A DNA stretch of 35,551 bases from Zancudomyces culisetae (GCA_001969505.1 LSSK01000244.1:4717-40267), one strand, 5' to 3'; positions 23,278 through 33,325 are shown, counted from the stretch's first letter. Numbers and translations are program-made. The notes: a model not told the origin generated them from the letters alone.

Positions 23278-26200
23278 ATGGCAACAGAACAAGAAACCGA
23301 GCAATTTACATTTGCAAAGGAGGAAGAAAAGATCATCAAATATTGGAGGGAAATTGATGCGTTCCAGACATCGTTGAAACTTGCAGAAGGGCGCAAGCAC
23401 TACACATTCTATGATGGACCACCTTTCGCAACAGGACTTCCGCATTATGGGCATCTTTTGGCAGGAACAGTTAAAGATGTGGTAACGCGGTTTGCAGCAA
23501 ATACAGGACACTATGTGCAGAGACGGTTTGGATGGGATTGTCACGGTCTGCCAGTAGAATACGAGATTGACAAGATGCTAGAGATCAAATACAAGCAGCA
23601 GGTATACGACATGGGAATTGACAAATACAATGCGGCGTGTCGAGGAATTGTGATGAGATATGCAGGCGAGTGGAGAACAACAGTAGAGCGGTTGGGACGA
23701 TGGATAGATTTTGACAATGACTACAAGACTCTGAACACATCGTTTATGGAGAGTGTATGGTGGGTATTTAAGCAACTGTACGAAAAGGAACAGGTATATC
23801 GAGGAGTCCGAGTGATGCCATACTCGACAGGCTGTACAACACCATTATCGAACTTCGAGGCAGGTCAGAATTATAAGGATGTTTCGGACCCAGCAGTAGT
23901 AGTTGGATTCAAAGTTGCAGGAGAAGAGAAGACTTATTTTGCAGCATGGACAACTACACCATGGACACTTCCAAGCAACTTGGCATTGTGTGTGCACAAA
24001 GATATGGACTATGTGAAGATCGAGGATGCTGAGAGCGGAAACGTGTATATCTTGGCAGAAAAGAGACTGTGCGAGTTGTACAAGAACCCAGCAAAGGCCA
24101 AAATGACAGTTCTAGAAAAGATGAAGGGGTCAGCACTTGTAGGAATGCGGTACGAGCCATTGTTTGACTATTTCGCTGAAGAATACAAAGAGAGAGCGTT
24201 CAAAGTTCTCCAGGATGATTATGTAACAGATGATAGCGGTACAGGAGTTGTGCACCAAGCACCAGGATTTGGAGAGGACGATTTCCGAGTGTGCCAAGCA
24301 AATGGAGTGATTGGTGACGAGGCAGACGACTTGCCATGTCCAGTTGATGAGGATGGACGGTTTACAAAACAAGTAAGCGATTTCTGCGGAATTTATGTAA
24401 AGGACGCAGACAAGGAGATTATGAGAACACTGAAGGGTAGAGGGCAGTTGATTCGCCAGGGAACACTAGTGCACAGCTACCCATTCTGCTGGCGATCAGA
24501 CACACCATTGTTGTACAGAGCAGTTCCATCGTGGTTTGTACGAGTACGTAACATCCAGGAAAAGCTGCTAGCAGCCAACCAGGCTACACGGTGGGTTCCA
24601 GGACATGTGCGAGAGAAGCGATTTGCCAACTGGCTGGAGAATGCACGTGACTGGAACATTTCACGTAACCGATTCTGGGGCACACCAATTCCGTTGTGGG
24701 CAAACAGCGACTATTCGGAGATAGTGTGTGTTGGATCAGTAGCAGAGTTGGAGGAGCTGACAGGAGTAAGCGGAATCGTTGACTTGCATCGTGACACCAT
24801 TGATGGGTTGGAGATTCCAAGCAAGAAGAATCCAGGCACAATGTTGCGACGTGTTGAAGAGGTGTTTGATTGTTGGTTTGAGTCAGGAAGTATGCCATAC
24901 TCGCAAAACCACTATCCATTCGAAAACAAAGAGCACTTCGAGGCCAACTTCCCAGCCGACTTTATTTCAGAGGGAATCGACCAGACTCGTGGCTGGTTCT
25001 ATACTCTACTAGTGTTGTCAGTTCACTTGCGCAACACAGCGCCATGGAAGAATTTGATTTGTACAGGGTTGGTGTTGGCGTCTGATGGAAAGAAGATGAG
25101 TAAGCGTCTCAAAAACTATCCTGATCCAAACATCGTCATTGACCGATACGGTGCCGATGCTCTGCGACTGTATCTCATCAACTCACCAGTTGTGCGTGGT
25201 GAAGTTCTCAAGTTCAAGGAAGAAGGAGTGCGTGAAGTTGTGTCAAAGGTCTTTTTGCCTTGGTTCAATGCCTCCAAATTCTTCCTGTCTCGTGTAGAAG
25301 ATTTGGGCGTCGATTTCCAAACTGTGTCCCACCACGTCAGCAAAGAAAACATTATGGATCGCTGGATTATGGCTGCAACCCAATCGCTGATTCGCCACGT
25401 CCGCACCGAAATGGCTGCCTACCGACTCTACACCGTTGTTCCTGTTCTCGTAAAAATGGTTGATCAGCTGACCAACTGGTATCTGCGCTTCAACCGCAAG
25501 AGACTCAAGGGCGATGACGGCCCACGCAACGCTTGTGATGCTGCCAATACTCTATTTTCTGTCTTGCTGGCTATGTGTAGAATCATGTCGTCTTTCACTC
25601 CTTATATTACCGAAATGATTTATCAGTCTCTCAGACCCTTTATCTCTGCCCACACTCTGCAATCCTGGAATATTTCCGATTCTCGCTCCGTCCACTTCCT
25701 GCAATTCCCTGAAGTCCAAGACGAATATTTCGATCCTGAAATCGAACGTGCTGTCCAGCGCATGCAGTCTGTTATTGAACTTGCCCGTGTAGTCCGCGAG
25801 AAAAACAATTTGTCCCTCAAGACTCCTCTCGACGAATTGGTTGTTGTTCATTCTGACCCTCAATATCTCGACGACATTCGCCAGCTTTCTTCCTACATTT
25901 CCGCCGAGCTTAACGTCCGCAACCTTGTGCTCTCCCAAGACGAGACTGCCTATGGAATTTCCTACAAGGCCGAACCCGACTACAAAAAACTTGGCACAAA
26001 ACTCCGCAAAAACCTACCCAAGGTCAAGGCTGCCTTGCCTAACATTCCTGCTGCTGAAATTAAAGCCGCTTTGTCTACTGGCTTTATTTCTGTCGTTGAT
26101 GACATCACTTTGACTTCTGACGAAATTAACATTGTCCGCTTTTTCGACGACCTTTGCCTCAGCGATTCTCACAAGCACAAATCCTACCATGCAAATTCTG

Positions 26201-26523
26201 ACAAGGATGTTGTTATTCTCCTTAGCACTGCCCTCAGCCCTGATCTTATTGACGAAGGTTTGGCCAGAGAATTGGTTAACCGCATCCAGCGTCTCCGCAA
26301 GAAGGCTGGTCTACAACCCAACGATCCTGTCACTTATTATCTGCAGTTCAACTCCGATCCAAACGACTCTCTCCTCTCTGTTCTATCCAAAAAGGAGGCC
26401 TTCCTCTTCTCCTTGCTTAAACAAGAAATCTTCCTCGTTCCTGTTCCCCAGGATTCTTCTGTTCTTATCCAAGATATCCATGATGTTAATGGATCTTCCT
26501 TCACTCTTACTTTTTGTACCTAA
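23278..26523 (+). CDS. ILS1: Cytosolic isoleucyl-tRNA synthetase
   Basis: Charges tRNA-Ile in the cytosol. The product is 1081 residues, matching the ~1070-residue yeast enzyme. The class I signature HYGH (56-59) lies in PPFATGLPHYGHLLAG, followed by GWDCHGLPVE. The inserted CP1 editing domain includes WTTTPWTLPSN and DDSGTGVVHQAPGFGEDD. KMSKR is at 606-610 in DGKKMSKRLKNYPDPN, and an anticodon-binding domain follows. There is no targeting sequence; the protein starts MATEQETEQF. An in-frame TAA lies directly before the ATG (23275-23277), so the start is well fixed. No introns. Codon choice shifts from A/G-ending codons in the first ~1.9 kb to C/T-ending codons in the last ~1.2 kb. The neighbour is a distant divergent kinase upstream; a mitochondrial translation block lies downstream. 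Confidence 0.97.
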   Translation: MATEQETEQFTFAKEEEKIIKYWREIDAFQTSLKLAEGRKHYTFYDGPPFATGLPHYGHLLAGTVKDVVTRFAANTGHYVQRRFGWDCHGLPVEYEIDKMLEIKYKQQVYDMGIDKYNAACRGIVMRYAGEWRTTVERLGRWIDFDNDYKTLNTSFMESVWWVFKQLYEKEQVYRGVRVMPYSTGCTTPLSNFEAGQNYKDVSDPAVVVGFKVAGEEKTYFAAWTTTPWTLPSNLALCVHKDMDYVKIEDAESGNVYILAEKRLCELYKNPAKAKMTVLEKMKGSALVGMRYEPLFDYFAEEYKERAFKVLQDDYVTDDSGTGVVHQAPGFGEDDFRVCQANGVIGDEADDLPCPVDEDGRFTKQVSDFCGIYVKDADKEIMRTLKGRGQLIRQGTLVHSYPFCWRSDTPLLYRAVPSWFVRVRNIQEKLLAANQATRWVPGHVREKRFANWLENARDWNISRNRFWGTPIPLWANSDYSEIVCVGSVAELEELTGVSGIVDLHRDTIDGLEIPSKKNPGTMLRRVEEVFDCWFESGSMPYSQNHYPFENKEHFEANFPADFISEGIDQTRGWFYTLLVLSVHLRNTAPWKNLICTGLVLASDGKKMSKRLKNYPDPNIVIDRYGADALRLYLINSPVVRGEVLKFKEEGVREVVSKVFLPWFNASKFFLSRVEDLGVDFQTVSHHVSKENIMDRWIMAATQSLIRHVRTEMAAYRLYTVVPVLVKMVDQLTNWYLRFNRKRLKGDDGPRNACDAANTLFSVLLAMCRIMSSFTPYITEMIYQSLRPFISAHTLQSWNISDSRSVHFLQFPEVQDEYFDPEIERAVQRMQSVIELARVVREKNNLSLKTPLDELVVVHSDPQYLDDIRQLSSYISAELNVRNLVLSQDETAYGISYKAEPDYKKLGTKLRKNLPKVKAALPNIPAAEIKAALSTGFISVVDDITLTSDEINIVRFFDDLCLSDSHKHKSYHANSDKDVVILLSTALSPDLIDEGLARELVNRIQRLRKKAGLQPNDPVTYYLQFNSDPNDSLLSVLSKKEAFLFSLLKQEIFLVPVPQDSSVLIQDIHDVNGSSFTLTFCT

Positions 26524-26780
26524 TTTTTTACCTCTTTTATTATGATTTTTTTTTTCTATATCAAATAAATCAGAATCAATCAATTTTTCCCTTCATTTTT
26601 TTTTTTTCGCTTTTCTCTCCTGATAAATGCCTACTATTTCTACAACTGATTACTTTGATTTTTTTTATTTTTATAGTTGATATTCACAAACTTTTTTTTC
26701 TTCATTATATAGATTAATAATTCATATATTATACAAAAGCAAAAAAAAAAGTAAAAAAAAATCTAGATTAATACTCAACA
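26524..26780. promoter_or_regulatory. Tandem intergenic region between IleRS and mL45
   Basis: 257 bp, strongly T-rich after the IleRS stop and changing to A-rich just before the ATG at 26781. This is the usual 3'-flank to 5'-flank transition in this window. No specific element recognised. Confidence 0.4.
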
Positions 26781-28067
26781 ATGTTTAAAAAAACCCTAAT
26801 AATGCCAAAACCTTTATTCTACAATATATCTAAACCAACTACTATACTTGCCCGCAACTACCACTACTCTTCTCTATTTTCTTTGCCAACCTCCAAACTC
26901 TCAACTAATGGTCGCTTCGAATCTCCAGCCGTAACTAGCTTGGCCTATTCTAATCTTACTAGACAATATGCAACAAGATCCAATGTTCCGAGATTTCACC
27001 TAATCGAATATGGCCTACTAAGTAAATATCTCAATCTCCCTATATTTATTAACGTCTAAGTATTATATATTATATAAATATTATATTTTTTCCAATTCAC
27101 AATTCTTATCTTGAATATTCTCAATGGCTTGTTACTAATTAATCTTCTCCCCCTTCTCCCCCTTTACTCTTTATTTTTTATATAGGCGATTTCGTTCCAA
27201 TGCCAAAATCAAAGCGTCCAAGTTTCTACTCTTCAAAACTTGGTTTCAAAATTGCTCTACAACACTGGAAGAATATTATGGCTACAACTTTTGCGTAAGT
27301 ATTTTTATTTTTATTTGTATATATATTTTTTAAACATTTCATTTATTGCTTTTGGAAATATCCATCATTGTTTTTGGGTTTCTTATATACATATCTTTTA
27401 TTTCTATTGAATATATCTGAAATAGAATCGGTTCAATCAAAAGACAAATCAAAAACTGGTCACCTAACCAATTTCTTATCGATGGAGAACGAATGTATGA
27501 CGAAATGAACGTTGCCTTTGCAAAGTAAAACACCATTTTATTTATACTTTTTATAATCCATATTCAATTCAAACATAGTTTACTCAAAACAAAAACATTC
27601 TATTTAGGGGTGATCGTGAGACTCTTCAAGTGCTTTGTCAACCAGTACTACTTTCCAAACTCAAAAGCGATATGAAAAAACGTGTGGGTACTTATTACTA
27701 TCAAAAACTCTCATCACTAGAAAAGCCACGTATTGTTCAAGCAGTTACTAAAAAACTTGGTCCTGACAGTTTTATTTTCCAAGTGGTTCTGCGAATTACT
27801 CAAGAACAGGCTGTGGCAATCTATTCCTCAGGTTCTACTTCCAACAGTGGTAGACCTGGTGCTGGATCTCGTTCCAAGTTGATAGCTGGTGATCCAAACA
27901 AAGCTATTCCTGTCACCGAATACATTGTGTTCCAGAACATTGTTGAAAAGAGCGAGTTTTCTGGTAATACTGTTTTCAGTGATAGGAACATTAATGATGG
28001 TTGGAAAATCTACGGCAAGTTGCAAGAAACCAAATTCTTTGTACCTGTCGCTAACTCATCTGCCTAA
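26781..28067 (+). CDS. Mitochondrial ribosomal/membrane-docking protein mL45 (Mba1 family), four exons
   Basis: Mba1/mL45 proteins hold the mitochondrial ribosome to the inner membrane for co-translational insertion and have a Tim44-like fold. Exons 26781-27021, 27186-27294, 27426-27524 and 27608-28067 join in frame to 302 residues. Donors are GTAAAT, GTAAGT and GTAAAA; all acceptors end in TAG, and TACTAAT is a clear branch point in intron 1. The N-terminus (MFKKTLIMPKPLFY, with many Ser, Thr and Arg and no acidic residue before ~46) looks like a presequence. Downstream are DFVPMPKSKRPSF, QHWKNIMATTFAIGSIK and the conserved GDRETLQVLC segment, as in mL45/Mba1. The last part has the beta-rich PDSFIFQVVLRITQEQAV. 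Family assignment is by remembered motifs. The gene is convergent with bL32m. Confidence 0.82.
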
Positions 28068-28357
28068 TACTCCCCCTTCCCCTTCCCTTTCCCTTAAAAA
28101 GATTAAAAAATAACTTGTGAAAAACTAAAACTTACAATCATCATATTTACCTTTTCATTATTTTTAAATTACACAAGTAGTATCATTTGAAATTCATTAT
28201 ATGGTGATTATATATTTATATATAAAATATGAATTTTTCCAAAATTACTCTAAAAAAACAAAGAAAAAAAAATCAAACATCAAAAGAAAAGCAAAAAAAG
28301 AGAATAGGATCAACCTACTTTGTTAGAACCCACCTTTGCAAAAAGAAAGGAAAAATA
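28068..28357. terminator. Convergent 3' region between mL45 and bL32m
   Basis: 290 bp between two convergent genes. AT-rich, with a CCCTTCCCTTTCCCTT tract just after the mL45 stop. The 3'-end-processing role is inferred from orientation. The plus-strand open frame across 28229-28588 overlaps bL32m in antisense and is not credible. Confidence 0.35.
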
Positions 28358-28933
28358 TTAACTAGACTTATTCAACAACTTGTTCTTAATAATGTTCTTG
28401 TAACAATGCAGGCATACATGTCCCATCAATTTATACTTTCCACATACTGGGCACGTAAAAATATCGGATCGGTTTTTTTTCAACTTCAAACCCGTGTTGC
28501 TACTTCGCATCCGTTTCTTGGCATGTGTTGTCTTTTTCTTGGGAACTGCCAAATATATTCCTTTACCCAGGATTTCTCCAAGAATTGAACCTAGTCCCAA
28601 AATAGATGTTGATAGGTTCATTCCCATTGTTGTTGTTGCTGTCATTGTTGTTGCGGATGAAGATGCTACTGCTGAAGAGCATTGTTGACATTTACAATTA
28701 TTTTGCCCAGAAGGCTTGGTATTGTAGTTGGGTCTGTCTAGTCCAAAGGCTGAAATTAATGGATTGAGCAATTGGATCCGCTTAATCTCGATTCCATTTT
28801 GATTGACGTTGGATTTAGGTGCATAGTTGAGCTTTCCAAACGTAGATATCAGGTCGCCTAGCCCCAAAATCCCTTGTTGAACTACTCGGTATTGATTCGA
28901 ACCCGATATTAGCGAACTAGCTGCTATCGACAT
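28358..28933 (-). CDS. MRPL32: Mitochondrial large-subunit ribosomal protein bL32m
   Basis: A 191-residue protein, close to yeast Mrpl32 (183). The conserved core starts at residue 130 with AVPKKKTTHAKKRMR, the hallmark of bL32, followed by a zinc ribbon with C161, C164, C174 and C177 (CPVC then CLHC). In yeast and mammals the precursor is matured by the m-AAA protease in the inner membrane before ribosome assembly. The ~128-residue N-terminal region here is long for a presequence and contains an unusual CKCQQC cluster (C80, C82, C85) and a Ser/Thr/Ala/Met-rich stretch. The gene is convergent with mL45 and divergent from the small membrane protein. Single exon. Confidence 0.93.
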   Translation of the reverse strand: MSIAASSLISGSNQYRVVQQGILGLGDLISTFGKLNYAPKSNVNQNGIEIKRIQLLNPLISAFGLDRPNYNTKPSGQNNCKCQQCSSAVASSSATTMTATTTMGMNLSTSILGLGSILGEILGKGIYLAVPKKKTTHAKKRMRSSNTGLKLKKNRSDIFTCPVCGKYKLMGHVCLHCYKNIIKNKLLNKSS

Positions 28934-29106
28934 TTTGCAATTTCTATTTTTGTTATATTTCTTTAATTTTTTTTTTTGATTGATGTAATTATCTATATTT
29001 TTTTGATTAGCTTAAGCATTAAATTTTACCTGTAAAAAAAAAAAGTATTATGAAAATTTTTTTTAGTTTTGTTTTGTTGTTTTATCCTTTGCAGTTAAAT
29101 TGATAA
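28934..29106. promoter_or_regulatory. Short bidirectional promoter, bL32m / small membrane protein
   Basis: 173 bp separates the two divergent starts. It holds T- and A-rich tracts (runs of T at 28966-28977 and 29058-29065, A run at 29035-29044). No specific binding site is identified. Confidence 0.5.
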
Positions 29107-29406
29107 ATGAACAGACAACTTGCAAAGGTTGTGGAGTATTTGGTTCTCCTTCACATTTATATTTTTATTTATACTTTTGTTTGTATTCCATTCGCCGTAT
29201 CTATCTGTGCCAATTTGGATCTTTTTGATCCAAAATACAGTAGTGGAATCAAAAAATCTCAGATTATTTTGTATTATCCAAAAACCCTCAATTCAAAAAT
29301 ACTCGAATTAACTGATAACCCAGACTTTTACAAGTTTATCGCTTCCCTTAGTATTTTCATCAATATACAACTTTTCTATTTTCTTTTTAACAAGCAAATT
29401 TGTTAA
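29107..29406 (+). CDS. Small unrecognised two-helix membrane protein (99 aa)
   Basis: I do not recognise this family. The 99-residue product has two hydrophobic segments, about 12-34 (YLVLLHIYIFIYTFVCIPFA) and 77-94 (FIASLSIFINIQLFYFLF), joined by a polar loop that contains Asp, Lys and Pro. The topology is a hairpin with both ends on one side. It lies 173 bp from the divergent bL32m start and ends 112 bp before the tandem mt-AlaRS start, a compact arrangement that makes a real gene likely. Placement among mitochondrial-translation genes makes a mitochondrial or ER membrane location possible, but nothing in the sequence fixes it. AT-rich DNA easily yields hydrophobic open frames, so chance remains possible. 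Confidence 0.5.
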   Translation: MNRQLAKVVEYLVLLHIYIFIYTFVCIPFAVSICANLDLFDPKYSSGIKKSQIILYYPKTLNSKILELTDNPDFYKFIASLSIFINIQLFYFLFNKQIC

Positions 29407-29518
29407 TAAACCTAATCATAACCAAATGCGAAATATTCCACCAAAGCTGACATTTACACAAACATAGAATTGCAAAAAAAAAAAAACAAACAAAAACAAA
29501 AACAAAAACGTTATAGAT

Positions 29519-32500
29519 ATGCTTGGTCTACTAGCAACAAAGTCGGTATACCCAATAAGCACGGCCGCGAAACGCTCAGCTATTGGTCTAATTCCGACAC
29601 GAAAGCTTCCCACCCATAATGCCCACAACTGTATATATCATCCAGGCCACAACCTTCGAAGTATAGTGAGTTTATCTACAAACGAAATACGCACCAAATT
29701 TCGAGATTTTTTTGGCGCAAAACACAACCATACCCCATTTCCCAGCGCACCTTTGGTTCCAGAAAACGATCCTTCGCTGTTGTTTACCAATGCTGGTATG
29801 GTGCAGTTTAAAAATTGGTTTCTGGATCCCAAATCCGTCGCTCCGGCAAACAAACGGGTAACCACAATCCAGCAATGCATACGCGCTGGTGGTAAACACA
29901 ATGACTTGGACGAAGTTGGCAAGACTCCACGGCACCAGACATACTTTGAAATGTTGGGTAATTTTTCGTTTGGTGCATATGGTAAAGATACCGCAATTAA
30001 GCTTGCATGGTCATTTTTGACTGAAGAGTTGCAAATCCCTCCACATATGCTACGAGTCTCTGTATACAAAGGTGATCATGAAGTGTTGGGGCTTTGGGAA
30101 AAGCAAATTGATTCTAGTTTTAAAAACCAACACGATATAGATCAAAACAAGGCAAAAGAAGAAGGGGGAGAAAAAATGGGTAAAGCTGGAAATCGACCAA
30201 CCCAGATTGTAGAACTAGGTGATGTTGATAACTTTTGGTCAGTTGGTACCGAGGGACCATGTGGAACATGTACCGAAATATTTTACAAAATGTACAAACC
30301 CAGCAGTCGTCACTATAATCAAAACCCAACGAGCACGGAGGCTCCTGTACAAGAAGTTGAGGGCGTTGACTATGAATGGTTGGAGATTTGGAATATTGTG
30401 TTTATAGACAAATTGCTAACCAAAAACAATCAGATAACGAAACTGGATACTCTATGTATAGATACAGGAATGGGTTTGGAACGGCTAGCCAGTGTTTTAC
30501 AAAATAAACACTCGAATTTCGAAACAGATGAATTCGCAACACTTATTAATGGAATTAAATCACTAGTCAACACCAATAAGACTAAGAAAAACAATAACAG
30601 CAAGAGAAATAGTAGTGTAGCTGTTAGCGATGATAAGCGCATTGGTGCCAGTCAGGATGCTGAAAATGACCAGATTCGTACTGAGCAGTATTATAGAATA
30701 ATTGCTGATCATACCAGATCAGCGTCCTTTTTGATTAGCCAGGGCGTGTACCCCAGCAACACAGGTAGAGGCTATGTGCTACGGCGCATCCTCCGCAGAG
30801 CCATAAGATCAGGACATCAACTGGGGGTAAAGCATGGGTTTATGAAAAACGTGTTTTTCCATGTCGAAGCAACACTGGGCCATGTATACAAGGAGTTGGT
30901 AGAAAACCGCGAGTTGATCATTAGTGTGTTGGAAAGTGAGGAAACTACATTCCTGAACACTTTAGAAAAGGGGTTGGCAGTTCTGAACAAACAAATCAAG
31001 ATAGAAAAGGCAAAGATAGAGTCGGAGTCGGAATCGGAGTCGAAGTCAGGAACTGAACAGGTATCCGATAATATCAGAAATAAGGCAGGAAAGCTTGATA
31101 TCAATACAGTAGTGGTGCTGTATGATACACATGGATTACCTCCAGATCTGACTCTATTGATAGCTCAAGAACATGGATTAGAATTTGATATGAACGAGTT
31201 CGACGAGCAATTGAAGATTCTCAGAAATAAAAATAAGGATAGTTGGAAGGCTAAAAGTACGTCAAGTATACAAAATGTAGATGTATCTGACAAGTCTCAA
31301 CTTGACAAAAAAATTACTAACAAGAACTCTTTGGCACTACAACTAAACAATCAACTTGTACAAACGCTTAGTAAGTGGAAATCCTTGAGCCAATCAACAG
31401 AAGGCCAACCTTTAACCCAAACTCAAACTCAAACTCAAACTCAAACTCAAACTCAAACTCAAACTCAAACTCAAACTCAAACTTAAGGTCACAGCCAGAA
31501 CCATCAATTGAGTGAATTTATTGGATACCATCTCAATGATTCTCTGAAAAACGATCTGGCAAGTAAGTATATTCATTCCAGAGCAAGAATAAATTATATT
31601 GAAAGGATAGATCATGAGCAAAGTGAGCAAGTCAATAACCATCAAAAAAAGGGAAGAATGCAATCCAATCCTAGATTCATTCTCAAAATTGATCAAAACC
31701 CCTTCTATTTTATTGGTGGTGGCCAACCAAATGACATTGGATATATAACACTTCGTAACAATGAGGGTACGGCTGAAAAGACGAAATTTAATGTTATCGG
31801 TGGATACACAGATCCGGAATTCGACTCTGTAATTTTGGTAGAAGCGGATAAAGTTGATACAAGGACACAAGCATCAATAAAAACAGGATCTTCATCATCG
31901 CAATCATTGCCGCAGGATAATCCATGTGTTATTCCATCAGTTGGTGATGAAATCGAATGTTTTGTGGACAGAGAGTTTCGGTATGGTTGTTCGTTGCACC
32001 ATACAGGTACTCACATGTTGCTATCAGCATTGAATAAAGTTTTACCACATTCAAAGGCAGCAGTAGATGAGGCAAAAGCGGATAAAGCGCCATCGGGTAT
32101 TTCAAATTCCATCAAACAAGCGGGTTCACAGCTTTCATATAATAAACTGAGATTTGATTTTACATTTAACAAAAAACCAACTAATCAACAGATTTTGGAT
32201 ATCCAAGCGACAATCAATGAGTGGGCAAAACATAGTCTGCCCATTACGTATAGTATTGATCAGGAGTATACCCGAACTGTGGTTATAGGAGGTGACGATG
32301 GAGCTGAGTCAAATGATACGACAAGGATAGTTAGTACCGAAAGTTGTGGAGGGACGCATTTAAACAACACTGCGGATATTTATCCATTTTTGATTACTAA
32401 TGAGACTTCGGTTTCTTCTGGAGTAAGACGAATAGAAGCTGTATGTGGCAAGTTTGCAACTGAAAAACTTTTGAACTTTAACCAAACACTACTAACATGT

Positions 32501-33325
32501 CTAGATGAACAATCACAGTCACAATCACAATCACAACCACAATTACAACAGTCAAATCAAGCAGCGACTTCAGTGATACCTCCTTATTTTGCTAATACAG
32601 CTATTATCAACGAGTTTATAAAAACACCATTATTGAAAGCCGAGAAGAATGCCAAAGTATTAACACTATACAACAACACGCTGCTTCCAAAACTAGTTGC
32701 TCCAAAATATTTACACACTACTAACATTGATATTCCTAATAACCACAACAATAATCCTGGTGCTAATGACAATAATAATAATACTGTTGAGTTACAAATT
32801 CATATCCTGCCTAGTCTTGGTAAATTTGATGGAGGTATAAAAATTCCTTCTTGGATCAACCAGTATCTACTAGAAATTTCTAAAAAACTGGAACTCACTC
32901 GTACCCTAAATGATAGCGTCAATGGTCAATCCACATCTGCGGCTGATTCGTCTATTTCTACTTTACCATCTCATTACTGTCTGATCATAGTACAAGATTC
33001 GAATATTATTGTTAAATCAATCACCACGAGCGATACAAACGACGCTGCAAATGCCAACCAGAGTCAAAAGAATGGTATGGGTATGGTAGGACCAGATGGT
33101 GGACTTTCCGCACTTTCAGTCCTGAATGCCATATTCAAAACCAAAACCAAAACCAAAACTAAAACTAATGGTAGTAATGGACCTTACTTTGGTAAGGGTG
33201 GTGGAACTCAAGCAATTGCCAAGGGGGTGTTTGTAAACCCGATAGATTTTGATCAACAGGAACAAGTCGAGGAGTTTTTCGAGTTTGTAGAAACCCAGTT
33301 GTCTACTCCCTCAACCATACAATAA
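29519..33325 (+). CDS. Alanyl-tRNA synthetase, mitochondrial bacterial-type, interrupted by an in-frame TAA (probable intron)
   Basis: Charges tRNA-Ala. The N-terminus (~50 residues, Ser/Thr/Arg/Lys-rich, no acidic residue before 55) resembles a mitochondrial presequence. Class II motifs follow: FTNAGMVQFK (89-98), RAGGKHNDL (122-130), YFEMLGNFSFG (142-152), then VGTEGPCGTCTEI. These look closer to alphaproteobacterial AlaRS than to the eukaryotic cytosolic enzyme. An in-frame TAA at 31484 would end a 655-residue product. The same frame resumes directly with editing-domain sequence, including HHTGTH and STESCGGTH, then a DHHA1-like C-terminal domain (GKGGGTQAIAKG). Splicing out 31371-31487 (donor GTAAGT, acceptor TTAAG) restores about 1229 residues. 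That is longer than usual because of Gln/Ser/Asn-rich inserts. On that model HHTGTH is at 788-793 and CGGTH at 904-908. Alternatives are a nonsense mutation, stop readthrough or sequence error. Confidence 0.88.
31371..31487 (+). other. Probable frame-neutral intron (117 nt) in mt-AlaRS
   Basis: Donor CTTA|GTAAGT at 31371 is an optimal match. Acceptor CTTAAG ends at 31487. Length 117 is divisible by three, splicing is phase 1, and the junction reads Leu-Ser-His-Ser-Gln. The acceptors CACAG (31494) and CCAG (31498) would shift the frame with this donor. Weak points: an AAG acceptor, no pyrimidine tract, and only TTTAAC (31412-31416) as a branch-like site. Confidence 0.55.
31418..31483 (+). repeat. 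(CAAACT)11 hexanucleotide array
   Basis: Eleven perfect copies directly before the in-frame TAA. Read without splicing it encodes Gln-Thr repeats. Because the unit is two codons, copy-number change does not alter the frame. Confidence 0.97.

Noticed and set aside
31412-31870. Minus-strand 152-codon frame ending in Ser-Leu repeats
   Set aside because: Antisense of the (CAAACT)n array and the AlaRS editing domain.
31508-33325. A second, independent AlaRS-X-like editing gene
   Set aside because: It would have to start at TTG, it is in the same frame as the upstream synthetase, and the two parts together make one full-length AlaRS.
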